This document shows positions 54,591-64,000 of a stretch of DNA of 64,000 nt, piece after piece (within the stretch, counting starts at the first letter, position 1; each line of letters opens with the position of its first letter). Origin of the DNA: Neoarius graeffei (lineage: Eukaryota > Chordata > Actinopteri > Siluriformes > Ariidae); NCBI RefSeq assembly GCF_027579695.1, contig NC_083589.1:34124835-34188834 (forward strand), read 5' to 3'. The position numbers and the translations under genes are program-made. The notes beneath the pieces are model-generated. The model was not told the origin of the DNA, made no database searches, and was given only the letters and a program-made list of their open reading frames with translations.

Positions 54591-54774
54591 TACTCAATTC
54601 CTTTTGGGTCCAAAGGGTCGCCGGTTTGATTCCTGGGACCGGCAGGAAAAATGTGAGCGGAGTTGAGTGAATGAACAGCACGTTAACCTCCGTCTCTATC
54701 ATGGCTGAAGAAGAAGAAGAAACCTTTATTTGTCTCATGCACACTTCAAGCACAGTGAGATTAATTCTCTGCAT
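54591..54774. mobile_element. SINE fragments: type C head and inverted type B tail
   Basis: ccaaagggtcgccggtttga with a B box (tttgattcc) and gggaccggcaggaa are a type C head at about 54608-54650. aaacctttatttgtctcatg and gcacacttcaagcacagtga are tail B inverted at about 54720-54774, cut by TTAA and a Kolobok end. Confidence 0.65.
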
Positions 54775-54778
54775 TTAA

Positions 54779-54905
54779 AGTGCATATTCTGGACCAATTT
54801 TGTGTTTTTTTTTTTTAATATGAAAGTATGTCCCTTTACACACTCATCCAGAAGGGTAATTTTACACAAGGCTATCTGTCTACAGCAGAAAAAAATAAAA
54901 TAAAG
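54779..54905. mobile_element. Kolobok-like terminal fragment
   Basis: agtgcatattctggaccaat follows TTAA (54775-54778) and is 80-90% similar by eye to the start of the element at 57784 (tttacacactcatccagaag shared). Confidence 0.7.
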
Positions 54906-55135
54906 ACTGTGTGACCAATCGCATCGTCTCTTGTCCGAGGGTACACACGGACATCATCGTACCGTATGCAGGAGTGACTGCGGCGACACCCACTGACTGA
55001 GAGGCGATGTGCTGGTTCAGGAATCATTTAATCCCCTTTCTGAATTGTTCTAGCTGATACCCATCCCCATAGCTGGTACGCGTCATCTTGTTTCAATACA
55101 TTTTATTTCCTAATGCGGGGTGTCCTAACCATGTG
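54906..55135. other. Unassigned sequence
   Basis: No gene or repeat recognised. Confidence 0.4.
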
Positions 55136-55522
55136 TTATGGCGTATTCACACCTATGTTTGGTCCGGACCAAACGAACCAAATTTCCCTTGGTCCGAACC
55201 TTTTGGGTTGGTCTGAATACAAACCACCGAACTCTGGTCCGGACCAAACAAGCGGACCGAGACCGAGCTGCAGGGTCGGACTCGGTCCGGACCAAAGGAA
55301 CTTTGGTGCGGATCTTTTGGAGGTGTGAAAGCAGACCGGACCTAATCCAACAGTTTTGCTTTTTTGTACCTCGGGAGCTTCCGTCGTTTGTCGAGCATTA
55401 TGGGAAACAGAGTCTTGACACTCCACCGCAAAGTGCAAACACTGTTTCGGTTGTCAAGGGAACCTTACAACAGTCGTTCAGTCATTCAGACCAGTGGTAG
55501 GCTAGACTACGGAGTACAAAAA

Positions 55523-55812
55523 ATGAGTAGGGGCAAACGTGGGCCGAGGAAGAAACGCGTACCCTTGTGGATATATGGGCAGATGTTCACATATCTGAGC
55601 TTTTGGAGAGAACACACAAAAATGCCGACGTGTTTGCTGTATTCAGTGAGAAAATGAAGGAGAAGGGGTTCACGCACTCCCCAGAACAATGTCGGCTAAA
55701 AGTGAAGAAACTCCGTCAGACCTACATTAAAATCAGGGACATTCTTTCAAAAAGTGGCGGTACTAGCGACGCAAAAAAGAAATTCATCTATTGCGTGAAG
55801 AGCCAGAACTGA
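55523..55812 (+). pseudogene. Harbinger Myb/SANT-like DNA-binding protein fragment
   Basis: One frame (55523-55657) begins MSRGKRGPRKKR. The next (55567-55812) carries LLERTHKNADVFAVFSEKM, then FTHSPEQCRLKVKKLRQTY and IKIRDILSKSGG. This is the Myb/SANT-like trihelix of the second Harbinger protein, which helps the transposase bind DNA and enter the nucleus. A frameshift near 55570 breaks it, so the conserved first-helix tryptophan region is garbled, and no C-terminal part follows. The natural start is ATG 55523. Confidence 0.75.
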
Positions 55813-55999
55813 TGTGCACTCATCAGCGCTATCCTCCGTAGCCGCCTTGCCCTTTGTCGTCGTCGTTGATAAATTACTTGTACAACAGCATAGTAATCGC
55901 ACAATTGTGAAAACAATAAAAACTGGAAAAAACATATAGCTTTGATGACATTAGAAAGAATAACAGCACGGAAAGCCTCCATGACTACTTTTGAACTTA

Positions 56000-57061
56000 A
56001 GGCCCGGTCCCACTGCACTTACGGATGCAAAGAGGATGTAAAACGTAAAAAAATCTTTGCCATCCGTTGGAAAACGCTATGCATCCGTTGTGTACTCATT
56101 GCATACGTGCTTCATACGCTCTATCCATCGAGCATCCGTCCACTGTGATTTCATCCGCGCAAAAAGTTTTGAGCTGCACAAAACTTTTAGAACGGATGAA
56201 CTTTCCGCCGTGTACGATGTAAATCCGCGACATATACGAACAACAAACGTTCTATGTCCGTTATCATCCGTTAAACGTCTGCTGTATCCTCTCTGCATCC
56301 TCTGGGCATCCTCGCAACTCACATCCGCTGCAGCTGAAAACGGAAAGAGGGAGGAAAGATAAGGTACATGAAACGTCTATTCATCGTTAGTAGCACGGAA
56401 ATAGAAAGGATGTAAGCGTATGCATCTCGTATATAAAGTATTCAAAACGGACAAAGCGTTTATATCTGGGATGTATCTCGTATATTTAGGATGTCTGGAG
56501 TATGTCTAGAGTATGTAGAAGGACACTTAGCGGACAATCGATATTTTGTATAAAAAGGGGGAGAAAATCATCTAGTAGTAGAGATGTATCGATGTAGCCG
56601 CCAGCACGTCTTTCCGCTTTATGCTGACGGCGTGCGTGCTGCATCCCTTTATATCCGCAGAGCAGACGCAATTCATACCCCCCGCATGCGCAGTGAACGG
56701 TCTGCATCCGATATACATCCGCGCAACATCCCCTTTGTTTCCGTTAGGCGTACGTGATGCATCCCCTTCATCTGCTATGCATCTGCTCTTTCTGCTATGC
56801 GTCCGCTTCTCAGTTATCACCGGTAACCCCTTCGGAGCTGTCATCCACTTCCATCCGCTAGGCTTCCTATGAACATGCGTTTAACATCCCCGCTATATAC
56901 TACCCACGTCCGTTCTTTTCTGTTCTGTTTTCGCAAATTTTCGCCAATTTTGTCCATTTCTGGAGCGGATGAAAACGGATAGAGCCACCCCCGAAATTTT
57001 GCTCGTCCGCTGTGTCCTTTTTGCATACGTTTTGTGTCCATCGGCCAGTGGGACCGGGCCT
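56000..57061. mobile_element. PIF/Harbinger-type MITE nested in Harbinger relic (1,062 bp)
   Basis: Ends aggcccggtcccactg and cagtgggaccgggcct, perfect for 16 bp, with TTA on both sides (55997-55999 and 57062-57064). The interior is packed with catccg/cggatg and related motifs (more than 20). No transposase. Confidence 0.9.
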
Positions 57062-57263
57062 TTAACGCTTTGTGCGCGTGTCGTCTCTGACCAATAGCTG
57101 AACGACCTCAGGGCGTGTGGCTTTGTTGACGGATTTTGGTCCGCTTACTAAAATGTACAGTGTGAAAGCAAACCGCACCAAAATGAAAGAAAAAAAAAAA
57201 AAACATTTGGTTCGGACCAAACCAAGTGAACTATCGAACTATCCTGGTCTGAATACACCCTTA

Positions 57264-57780
57264 GTCTCTTTACAAACCGCGCATTCGGCAGCCGGTTCGG
57301 AAAAGTCACGTGAGGTCGCGATCACGGAGCCACGGCAAACATGGCGGATCACCCAGATCGAACGAAGACTCCTAAATCGAGACAAAAAAGCCAATGATTT
57401 TAAGGAAGTATCTGACATTGTCCGAGACAAAATGCACCAGAAAAGAGAGGAGAGAAAAACACAGTGGACAAGCCGAGTAAATATTCTTGTTCTCGAGCGC
57501 TCACTTCTGTGTCGGAGGCCACCGGTTCCGCCATGTTTGTTGCGACCTTGTTCGTTATAATATTATAATGAGGATAAACTTTAGCTATTTCCGTACCCAA
57601 GTGTAAACATTATCTGATTCTCCTTCACAGGCATGAGGCAGCGGGCAATACAGCGTGTGATTCAAGTAGCGAGGGGTTATTCTAGCTCCACAGGGTACTA
57701 TTCATCTTTTTAATACATCGATCTGGGTCACTTTAACATTCAACTCGAATGTCGTGAAAACGCACAAAACAACATGGTTT
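57264..57780. other. Unassigned sequence
   Basis: A 147-aa plus frame spans 57117-57560, mostly through the Harbinger end and low-complexity sequence. No domain is recognised and it is not called. Confidence 0.35.
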
Positions 57781-57783
57781 TAA

Positions 57784-58435
57784 AGGGCATATTCTGGACC
57801 TTTTTTTTTTCTTTTATATATGAAAGTCTGTCCCTTTACACACTCATCCAGAAGGGAAATTTTGCACAAGGCCATCTGTCTACAGCAGAAAAAAATAAAA
57901 TGACAAAACGCGTCTGGAAAAATCCCAAGAGAGTCTGGAGCCAGATTCGTGACGTCACCTGCGGAAGCGCCAGCAGGCTGCACGAGCTTTGCACGGTTTC
58001 AGTGCACAGCCTGTGTAGACCAAGCGCTCCCATTTCTCTCTCATTGTCCGGGCTTTTGGGAAACGATGAGTACTAATCCCATCAAGATTGGTGTTGCTAC
58101 ACCCTCCTACGATACATCTGTTAACCATTTTAATAATTACACGATAGCGTTGAAGAAATTTGCAGAAAACCACCAGGTCGTTTTCTCATAAACAAACCAG
58201 CGCTGACGTAGGATTCAGAGGGAGGCGTCCCGCACGCGACGTCACGAAAATCATTGTTTGCCGGGAAATCCAAATGCCAAGTTTTTTCAGAGGCGGACCA
58301 ATTCGCCTCAAATGGCTTGATTTCAACTGAATTTTTCTGGTATTGCGCAAGGTAAAAAAAATTGCACAAAATGTGACAGATATTTGACCAAAGTTTAATA
58401 TAAAATAGGAGAATTACATTGATCTTGCTCCTGAA
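57784..58435 (-). mobile_element. Kolobok-like element with THAP remnant
   Basis: agggcatattctggacc follows TTAA (57780-57783), as in 54779. Kolobok elements target TTAA and encode THAP-type transposases, which agrees with the frame inside. The right end was not defined; 58435 is approximate, where the type B SINE tail begins. Confidence 0.65.
57955..58128 (-). pseudogene. THAP-domain transposase exon remnant
   Basis: From ATG 58128 the frame reads MVNRCIVGGCSNTN, then GISTHRFPK and MREKWERLV: the first Cys-x4-Cys pair, the HRFPK motif and the conserved tryptophan of a THAP zinc finger. The second Cys/His pair is missing; the frame ends KPCKARAACWRFRR at a stop. THAP fingers bind the element's own ends in Kolobok and P-type transposases. 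The frame is open 15 codons upstream of the chosen ATG, but family proteins start at this Met. Confidence 0.7.
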
Positions 58436-58439
58436 TTTA

Positions 58440-58464
58440 GCCTTTTAACCCATCTGAAGCAGTG

Positions 58465-58523
<59 letters not shown>

Positions 58524-58778
58524 AGAGCAGTGGGCAGCCACACTCGAGCACCCGGGGTACCTTGCTCAAGGGCACTTCAGCCCAAGGCCGCCCCATCTTA
58601 GCCTAACCTGCATGTCTTTGGACTGTGGGGGAAACCGGAGCACCCAGAGGAAACCCACGCAGACACGGGGAGAACATGCAAACTCCGCACAGAAAGGCCC
58701 TCGCCGGCTGCTAGGCTCGAACCCAGAACCTTCTTGCTGTGAGGCGACAGCGCTAACCACTACACCACCATGCTGCCC
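58440..58778 (-). mobile_element. SINE type B, minus strand, with a (CA)n in the tail
   Basis: Tail B inverted (aacccatctgaagcagtgaa), a CA run at about 58467-58520, cttgctcaagggcacttcag, then the core and head to accaccatgctg. Confidence 0.88.
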
Positions 58779-58968
58779 TTGAGCAAGGCGCCTCACCCCC
58801 AACTGCTCCCTGGGTGCCGAAGCATAGCCGCCAACTGCTCTGGGTATGTGTGCGCGCATACACACGCATTCATTGCTCACGTGTGTGTTCACTGCTTCAG
58901 ATGGGTTAAATGCAGAGGAGGACTTTCACTGTGCTAAAGTGTACATTTGACAAATAAAGGTGGCTTTT
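58779..58968 (+). mobile_element. SINE type B tail fragment, plus strand
   Basis: Starts cccttgagcaaggcgcctca directly after the inverted SINE head and ends gacaaataaaggtggc. The 5' half is missing. Confidence 0.85.
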
Positions 58969-59011
58969 TCTCATAGTCTTGGGTTCTAGACCACCCGATA
59001 CCAGGATCCGA

Positions 59012-59710
59012 CTACGCAGAGTCAAGTTTATTTCTATCGCGCTTTTAACAATAGACATTGTCGCTGTAGCAAGTGTTCTAGGTGGGTGGAGCACAGAAGC
59101 ACGGCAGGCCAGTACTGAGTTCTCAATAACTCTTTTATTGTCAGCTTTTCAGCTTCGACACATTTACTCATACACACGCCACACACACGTGTATGTTCTG
59201 GTCGGGAGAGCGCTCTTCCTCTGCTCTCTCTCTCTCCTTATATAGGGCGCGGTAGCTGGGGAGACACACAAACAGGTTAATTCACCTCCGGTGTAGTGAT
59301 TCTGCCACTTACCTTCCCTGACTCCGCCCTCCGGTCACAGACTGACACTTGACCACGCCCCCACTGCCACAGTCGCAAAGCAGCTTTATACAGAATTTGG
59401 ATGACTTTAAAGACGAGCTAATTTTATCCCTAATCTATCCCCAATGAGCACGCCTGTGGCGACGGTGGCAAGGAAAAGCTCCTTCAGACGACATGAGGAA
59501 GAAACATTGAGAGGAACCAGACTCAAAAGGGAACCCATCCTCATTTGAGTGATAACAGACAACATTAACAGTTTTAACATGAAGTCAGTTTCGTTAATGT
59601 TATAATTCTTCAACTGATGGAAACTTGAGTGCAAAACTGTTCATGACAACCGCAGTCCTAAAGTTAGCCAGTCGACTGTAGTCCTCAGCCATAAACAGAT
59701 TCAGACTGGT
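59012..59710 (+). repeat. Teleost interspersed repeat, split by a solo LTR
   Basis: gtcaagtttatttctatcgc and cttttaacaatagacattgt, then after the LTR gcaaagcagctttatacaga, cgacggtggcaaggaaaagc and gaaccagactcaaaaggg. I recall this as a repeat found in many teleosts; its class is unsure. Continues to about 59710 (tgtagtcctcagccataaac). Confidence 0.7.
59065..59371 (-). mobile_element. Solo LTR (307 bp)
   Basis: Starts tgtagcaag and ends tgccaca; the 5-bp TSD gtcgc is exact at 59060-59064 and 59372-59376, and removal rejoins the host repeat. On the minus strand it begins TGTGGCAGTGGGGGCGTGG and has a TATA box (ccctatataagg) near 59243, so transcription would run leftward. Probably Ty3/gypsy-type (inference). 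Confidence 0.9.
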
Positions 59711-59865
59711 TTTGTCACGGCTGACAAATTTCCAGCGTTGTGGCAAACAGACTTGTCGTATGATGTAATCGATGAACAGCAATGCAGCATTTGCGTACTT
59801 GCCGACTCTACCGATTTTGACAGGTGAATATCACCTACGACTTTTAGTTCTAAAAACTACCGCAT
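59711..59865. other. Unassigned sequence
   Basis: No gene or repeat recognised. Confidence 0.4.
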
Positions 59866-60400
59866 TATAGCCTGGGAAATCCCATGCTGCTTTGCACAAT
59901 CGTTCCGATCTGAAAAGACAGCATGGAAACTATGGTCTAAAGGCTCGCCTGAGTTAGGGAGCCAATCAGAGAGTGGGGAGGGGTGGAAAGACGGTGACGC
60001 GTACTACTCAACAAACGGAAGCTTGTAGTTTATTTGGGACTGTTTACGGATCACGTTTAACATGGCGTTGAATGTCCAAATACGGAGGGTCCAGCTTCTC
60101 TCATATTTGTCTTGCACAAACGGCAGTAATCGTTCGGTGCCATTGTTTTCCTATTTTTGTTTTGCCTTCTCTTTCTCTTTCCTTCTCTTCTTCGCCTCTT
60201 CGTCGCTCTAACTACGTCACCGGGTACAACTGCCATGATTGGCCATGGGCTACGTATACGCCAAATGATAGACATTCGCAACGTCCAATAAACGGCCGTT
60301 GACAATCGTAAACCACACCTCCCCTACGAGAAATTCAATAGGCGGATTCCAGACCATATTTCACTTGTGATATGGTCTGGTGTTAACCAGACTAACCGCA
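59866..60400 (-). mobile_element. Putative TIR element with Cys-rich ORF start
   Basis: The left side tagcctgggaaatccc and the right side tggtgttaaccagacta are weakly inverted. gatatggtctggtg and ctatggtctaaagg are related subterminal phrases. The minus strand opens MAPNDYCRLCKTN and then FGHSTPC, a Cys-x2-Cys...His...Cys arrangement at about 60060-60140, typical of the first exon of a transposase zinc finger. The family is not identified. Confidence 0.4.
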
Positions 60401-61090
60401 TTACAAAATAATCCGTGAACACTTGGATTCGGTTTTCCGATCTCGCTTCAGCTGTTTTCGGCACACGGGATACAAGGATATAGCGTCAGATAGTTAAGTG
60501 AAGCCGAGAGCCAATGGAATGATGCAAACATGATGATGAATCTAAATCGTTTCGCTCTATCACGCCATTCCATTGGTTCTCATTCTGGTTCTCGCCAGTC
60601 AGCCATGAGGTCACGCATTATCACAAATCGCACCAGTACTTGTAAAAAATAAAATAAAATAAACACGCTGGTGATCATGAACAATGAAAACTCTGAAGAA
60701 GGAAAAAAAAAGATTTGCTATGACAAGTTCAAGGCGGCTTGGTTAAAGTTTGTTCAAGCATGTCGTTCTGATTTTTTTCGATCGGGTTTCTTTATATATG
60801 GCACTCCAGAATGTAGGAGAATTCACCATTTTACACATTTTTTTTCTCTTAAAAAAAAAATCCCCGGAAAGGCACAACCTGGTCTACCACTTTTCATTCA
60901 CCGATGGTTGGCAAGTATGCGTTTGGGACGCCCCATGAATTTATTTATTTTTGTATATTCTGGCCTAGTTTCCTTGATGGCCGTCACTGATGATTTCTCG
61001 ACCCATTTTTTCCCCCCGATGACCTCGTGCGAGCTTGAGTATGAGCGTGATTGATTGGTCAGAATCAAACTTGTAGTGTTGCCAGTCTCC
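60401..61090. other. Unassigned sequence with a 127-aa frame
   Basis: The plus frame 60671-61054 starts MIMNNENSEEGKKKICYDKF and then AAWLKFVQ, which looks like the start of a transposon-derived protein. The remainder is low-quality (F/K runs) and another frame overlaps. No family is identified. Confidence 0.3.
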
Positions 61091-61097
61091 TGACTAA

Positions 61098-61625
61098 TGC
61101 TGGGCATACACTGTGCGATTTTTGGCCCGATTTTGACACAATTTTCACTCGTGCGACTATTTTGGAGATCGGGCCGAGTTTTGGCTCAGTCGTGCATCTC
61201 GGATCGTGTAGTATACATGGGGTAACGACAAGTGATTAACACCTCACGACCTCCTCCCGATTGATCGGATGAAAATCAAACCTGTTTGAAATCCTGGTCG
61301 CCCATCGTGAGGCTAATCGCACTGTTGAAGCAGCGTCACGAGCCGATTTACCTCAACCTGTCACACTACACATGCGAACACAGATACGGAAGAGAAAACA
61401 GAGACTTCCGGTCTCCTCTTCTTCTTTTTCACGTTGCAGTTCCAGATACAAGAATCCGACGAGTCGTGTATGGAAGTACAGCGTGAGCAGTCAGATCGCA
61501 TCGGATCGTATAGTGTGAGAACAGGAATCGTAAGCTGCGTGCTGTTTACCCCTGCGATTCACTCGTACAGTGTGAGCAGCAGATGAATACCGCGACTGAA
61601 AAAATCGCACAGTGTCTGCCCAGCT
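61098..61625. mobile_element. PIF/Harbinger-type MITE (528 bp)
   Basis: Ends tgctgggcatacactgtgcg and the inverted cgcacagtgtctgcccagct; the TSD TAA is exact (61095-61097 and 61626-61628). Subterminal tcgtatagtgtgag and acagtgtgagcag motifs repeat on the right. Confidence 0.87.
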
Positions 61626-61628
61626 TAA

Positions 61629-62133
61629 GACACAGGAATTTCTGGCACTGTGGTCGCCTAATCTGACCATCATGAAAGACAAAACTATCATCCTAGCATG
61701 AGCCGACACAGGAGTCAAGACCAAGCCTGTCGCCCGTGGAGTCCGAGCCAAGGCAGTGCGTGACATGGGGCGAGACCGAATCCACGTCAAGACCGAGACC
61801 AGATGTTCAGGCGTCTTAATGTCGTTTGGAGTATTTTCCTAACCTGACATTAGCTTTCTCTTGAATTAATGAAAACAAACTCCTCGACTTTGTTTCTATC
61901 ATTTTATATAAATAAGCACCCAGATGTACATAATACATTAAGCGTAGGCCGTTCTTCTAGCAAGTCTTCCTATTTCATATCGTTACATGGGGGAGTTCAA
62001 ATGACGTCATTCTTCAAACATTCAGGAATTAAGCGTTTTGAAAAACCTATCCACTTGAAATTTATGTGCTCTAACTCCCCATGCAGAGAGAGACGTGTCT
62101 GTGTTAGACTGTAGCAAGAATATTACACATTAT
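61629..62133. other. Unassigned sequence
   Basis: Contains gtcaagaccgagacc-type phrases (about 61785) echoed near 62935-63010, possibly another decayed element. No gene. Confidence 0.35.
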
Positions 62134-62710
62134 TTTCGCAGTCCAGTTTCCATCAAATCCCGCGCTCTGATTGGCTGGCAAGCGGGTCCGTGTCCTACGG
62201 TACGGACCCCGGGTACGGACTCTGGCGACTCACTTGTTCGCAACGACAACAAACATAGTAGCAATTTTTGTCAACATTTATCTTTTTTATAAGATTTATT
62301 TATCAGATTATCAAAAATCTTATAAATGTTTGCCAGCATTTCTCAGCAAAATAGCATTAATTTTACATCATGGATAGCGATAACGACAGTGTTCACAGCG
62401 AAAGCGAGTTTTACTACCCTGAGGAAGAAGAAATAAAAGAAAACATTTCAGGAGAAAGCTAAAAACCTCTAACTGTTGCTAACACCGAGCAAAAACATGG
62501 CTGAATCCTGAATGACTCAGTTTTGTATAAATAGGGGACTACATAGGCGGCAAAATGTAGTTTTTTTTCCTGCCATGGAAGTGCACTTGTATACCGAGGA
62601 GGAAGCAATTTGCATTACAGCCGTGAATGAGGATTCAAAATGGCGGCTCGGCTCGGTTTTCCCTTTCGGGCGCTCTCGTTTTCTGTTAGAATTTAGCAAA
62701 AAAAAAAAAA

Positions 62711-62761
<51 letters not shown>

Positions 62762-62907
62762 ACCAGCTTAAGGTTGGTCCGTATGGTGAAATACCGTGAC
62801 CTCGGCCTTGAATACTGACCTCAGCCCAGAGGCCTCGCTCAGTACTTTCAAGATCTCGGTCACGGTATTTCACCATACGGACCTCCCAGCTGGGAAATAA
62901 CATATAT
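62134..62907 (+). mobile_element. Hairpin-ended element, copy 3
   Basis: Same order as 49895-51346: inverted CCAAT box, short gtccgtgt...ggtacggac hairpin (62182-62212), acidic ORF at 62370, tataaataggggac (62526), the MEVHLYTEEEA frame at 62575, a (TA)n insertion at 62716-62757, and the terminal hairpin at 62774-62883 ending gggaaataacatat. Confidence 0.75.
62370..62462 (+). CDS. Small acidic ORF in hairpin-ended element, copy 3
   Basis: Identical 30-codon peptide to 50877-50969 (MDSDNDSVHSESEFYYPEEE...GES, then stop). The same stop in two separate copies shows they share a master that already had it, or that the short frame is genuine. Confidence 0.35.
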   Translation: MDSDNDSVHSESEFYYPEEEEIKENISGES

Positions 62908-63363
62908 GTACTTGTTCATGAAAACGATGTTCCAGTCTTGGCTTGGTTCATCAGCCAAACCCGAGACTAGCCCGAATAAAGTTCCACTCGTGTTCGTGAC
63001 AAAACCAAGACGGCTGATTTTAGTCTCAGGACTAAGCTCAGTTCTCTAATTCCTCAGTCCTGCACTATCGCTCCTTTCCTTCATCTCTCCATTGATTTAA
63101 AGAGGCACTGCTTTGTCGTTCAGCGCAGTATCGCTCTCTTTCCTCCCTGCACTGTTTCTCTCTCGCTCACTCCGGAGTGCAGTTTTGCTGAGCTCGGCGT
63201 TTCCCCGACCGCAGGCGTGCCACTGATCAGCCCTCACGGTCCAGGATTAGCGGTTTGTTTGGCTCTCGGAGATTAAAACACTGCCTAATGGAGTGCTTTG
63301 TTTTGATCTCGAAGTTCAAAATGACCAGAAGTAATAAAAATGAGTTGAGGGCGTCTCTCAACA
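62908..63363. other. Unassigned sequence
   Basis: No gene recognised. Confidence 0.35.
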
Positions 63364-63366
63364 TTA

Positions 63367-63646
63367 AGCCTCGGTCACAACCGGCTGTACGTGCGCCTAC
63401 GACCGGTCTACGTGCAAGAAACGCACGGAGGGCGCGTGTGATGTGCTGATTTTCGAGCCGCAGACCGGCCACAGAGGTTCTTTGTCATGTTAAACAAATT
63501 CTACGGGCGCTTACGTTTTTTTCAGGTTGCAAGACAAACTTACGGCCAGCGTGTGTCTTTCTCCACGAACAAAAAAAACACAGCGATTTGGGAAACGCCA
63601 AAAATCGCACGGCCAAAAAATTGTACGTCCGGTTGTGACCTAGGCT
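63367..63646 (-). mobile_element. PIF/Harbinger-type MITE, copy 2 (280 bp)
   Basis: Ends agcctcggtcacaaccgg and ccggttgtgacctaggct; the TSD TTA is exact (63364-63366 and 63647-63649). Inverted relative to 43218-43510, with closely similar interiors (gcgcttacgtttttttcagg). Confidence 0.9.
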
Positions 63647-63649
63647 TTA

Positions 63650-64000
63650 AATAATCACGTCTCTGTGAGAATTCCAGTGCCTGCCTTATGAGGTAAGGAT
63701 TTTAACAAATACAAACGATAGGACACGTTACGCGATTTAGTAAGAAATTTGAACCATCTATATGCTGTTACTTCGCCCGGGGACAAAGACAAATAGATGT
63801 TACAGAGCAGCTGGGAGGAGTTTGGATGAGAATTAAATGCGAGTTGGATGCTTGCGAAGGAAAAGTAAGTTTTGACTCCGAGCTGCCCTCTAGTGGATGC
63901 ATTGCTTAAACCCCACACCAACGTAAAGCACATGGGGACCGATGTCGGTCGTGACCGTTCACTGTTTCCCCCAAGTTTACTGATTTTTTTTTTCGGGGGG
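63650..64000. other. Unassigned sequence
   Basis: No gene or repeat recognised; a short T then G run closes the window. Confidence 0.4.

Larger units (their letters stand above)
55139..57260 (+). mobile_element. PIF/Harbinger element relic with Myb-like gene
   Basis: Ends tggcgtattcacacc and ggtctgaatacaccc are inverted; the TSD TTA is exact (55136-55138 and 57261-57263). Subterminal ggtccggaccaaa-type palindromes repeat at both ends (four on the left, two on the right). It encodes a Myb/SANT-like fragment, as Harbinger elements do; the DDE transposase gene is absent. A second PIF-type MITE is nested at 56000-57061. Confidence 0.87.

Noticed and set aside
57117..57560. 147-aa plus frame
   Set aside because: Begins in the Harbinger terminal region and runs through an A-run; no domain is visible.
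13087..58778. tRNA genes at each gggttcgagccc / ggttagc motif
   Set aside because: These are tRNA-like heads of SINEs: each is followed by the same core and tail and usually flanked by TSDs. No cloverleaf with a paired acceptor stem is present.

Overview
The window looks like intergenic or intronic DNA of a teleost fish. The repeat types (tRNA-headed SINEs with a V-SINE/DANA-like core, DD34E Tc1 elements, PIF/Harbinger, hAT, Kolobok, piggyBac-like and Crypton-like remnants, an L2/CR1-type LINE, solo LTRs) and the many TA, CA and CT microsatellites fit a siluriform (catfish) genome best. The SINEs resemble what I recall as catfish Mermaid/Merman elements. The species call is an inference from repeat families; no host protein gene was recognised. 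The only long open frames are two intact Tc1-type transposases and broken transposon or retrotransposon proteins.

Layout. 1-1,580: a Tc1-type MITE, then a 0.9-kb palindrome of two head-to-head Tc1 halves, then a TA microsatellite. 1,580-10,800: mostly low-copy, A/T-rich sequence with microsatellites, a Crypton-like remnant (5.2-5.9 kb), a deleted Tc1 (7.1-8.0 kb) and a possible 3' UTR end near 9.2 kb. 10.8-16.5 kb: a hAT element with a nested hAT MITE, a PIF-type element carrying several nested SINEs, and a hAT-ended element with a THAP-domain remnant. 16.5-23.8 kb: a decayed ~40-bp tandem repeat, apparently split by an intact Tc1, a 1.5-kb TIR element and a nested piggyBac-like element. 23.8-34 kb: TIR elements, L1-type ORF1 and ORF2 fossils, a second Crypton-like copy, Tc1 fragments and SINEs. 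34.0-36.0 kb: a second intact Tc1, inside a SINE tail and itself hit by a SINE. 36.1-40.3 kb: one LINE broken by a SINE, a 565-bp TIR element and a 1.2-kb TTAA element. 40.5-49.9 kb: SINEs, a dead Tc1, a long fold-back element, a hAT exon remnant and a solo LTR. 49.9-51.3 kb: two tandem copies of a hairpin-ended element (third copy at 62.1-62.9 kb). 51.5-58.4 kb: nested TIR elements, a CpG-rich stretch with CCAAT boxes, a PIF/Harbinger relic with a Myb/SANT-like fragment, and a Kolobok-like THAP remnant. 58.4-64 kb: SINEs, a second solo LTR inside another repeat, and PIF-type MITEs.

Much of the annotation rests on target-site duplications (TSDs) read directly from the sequence. They fix element boundaries and give relative ages: for example SINE into Tc1 into SINE tail at 34-36 kb, and three elements into one LINE at 36-40 kb. 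Superfamily names come from TSD length, terminal motif and protein fragments; specific family names are from memory and untested.
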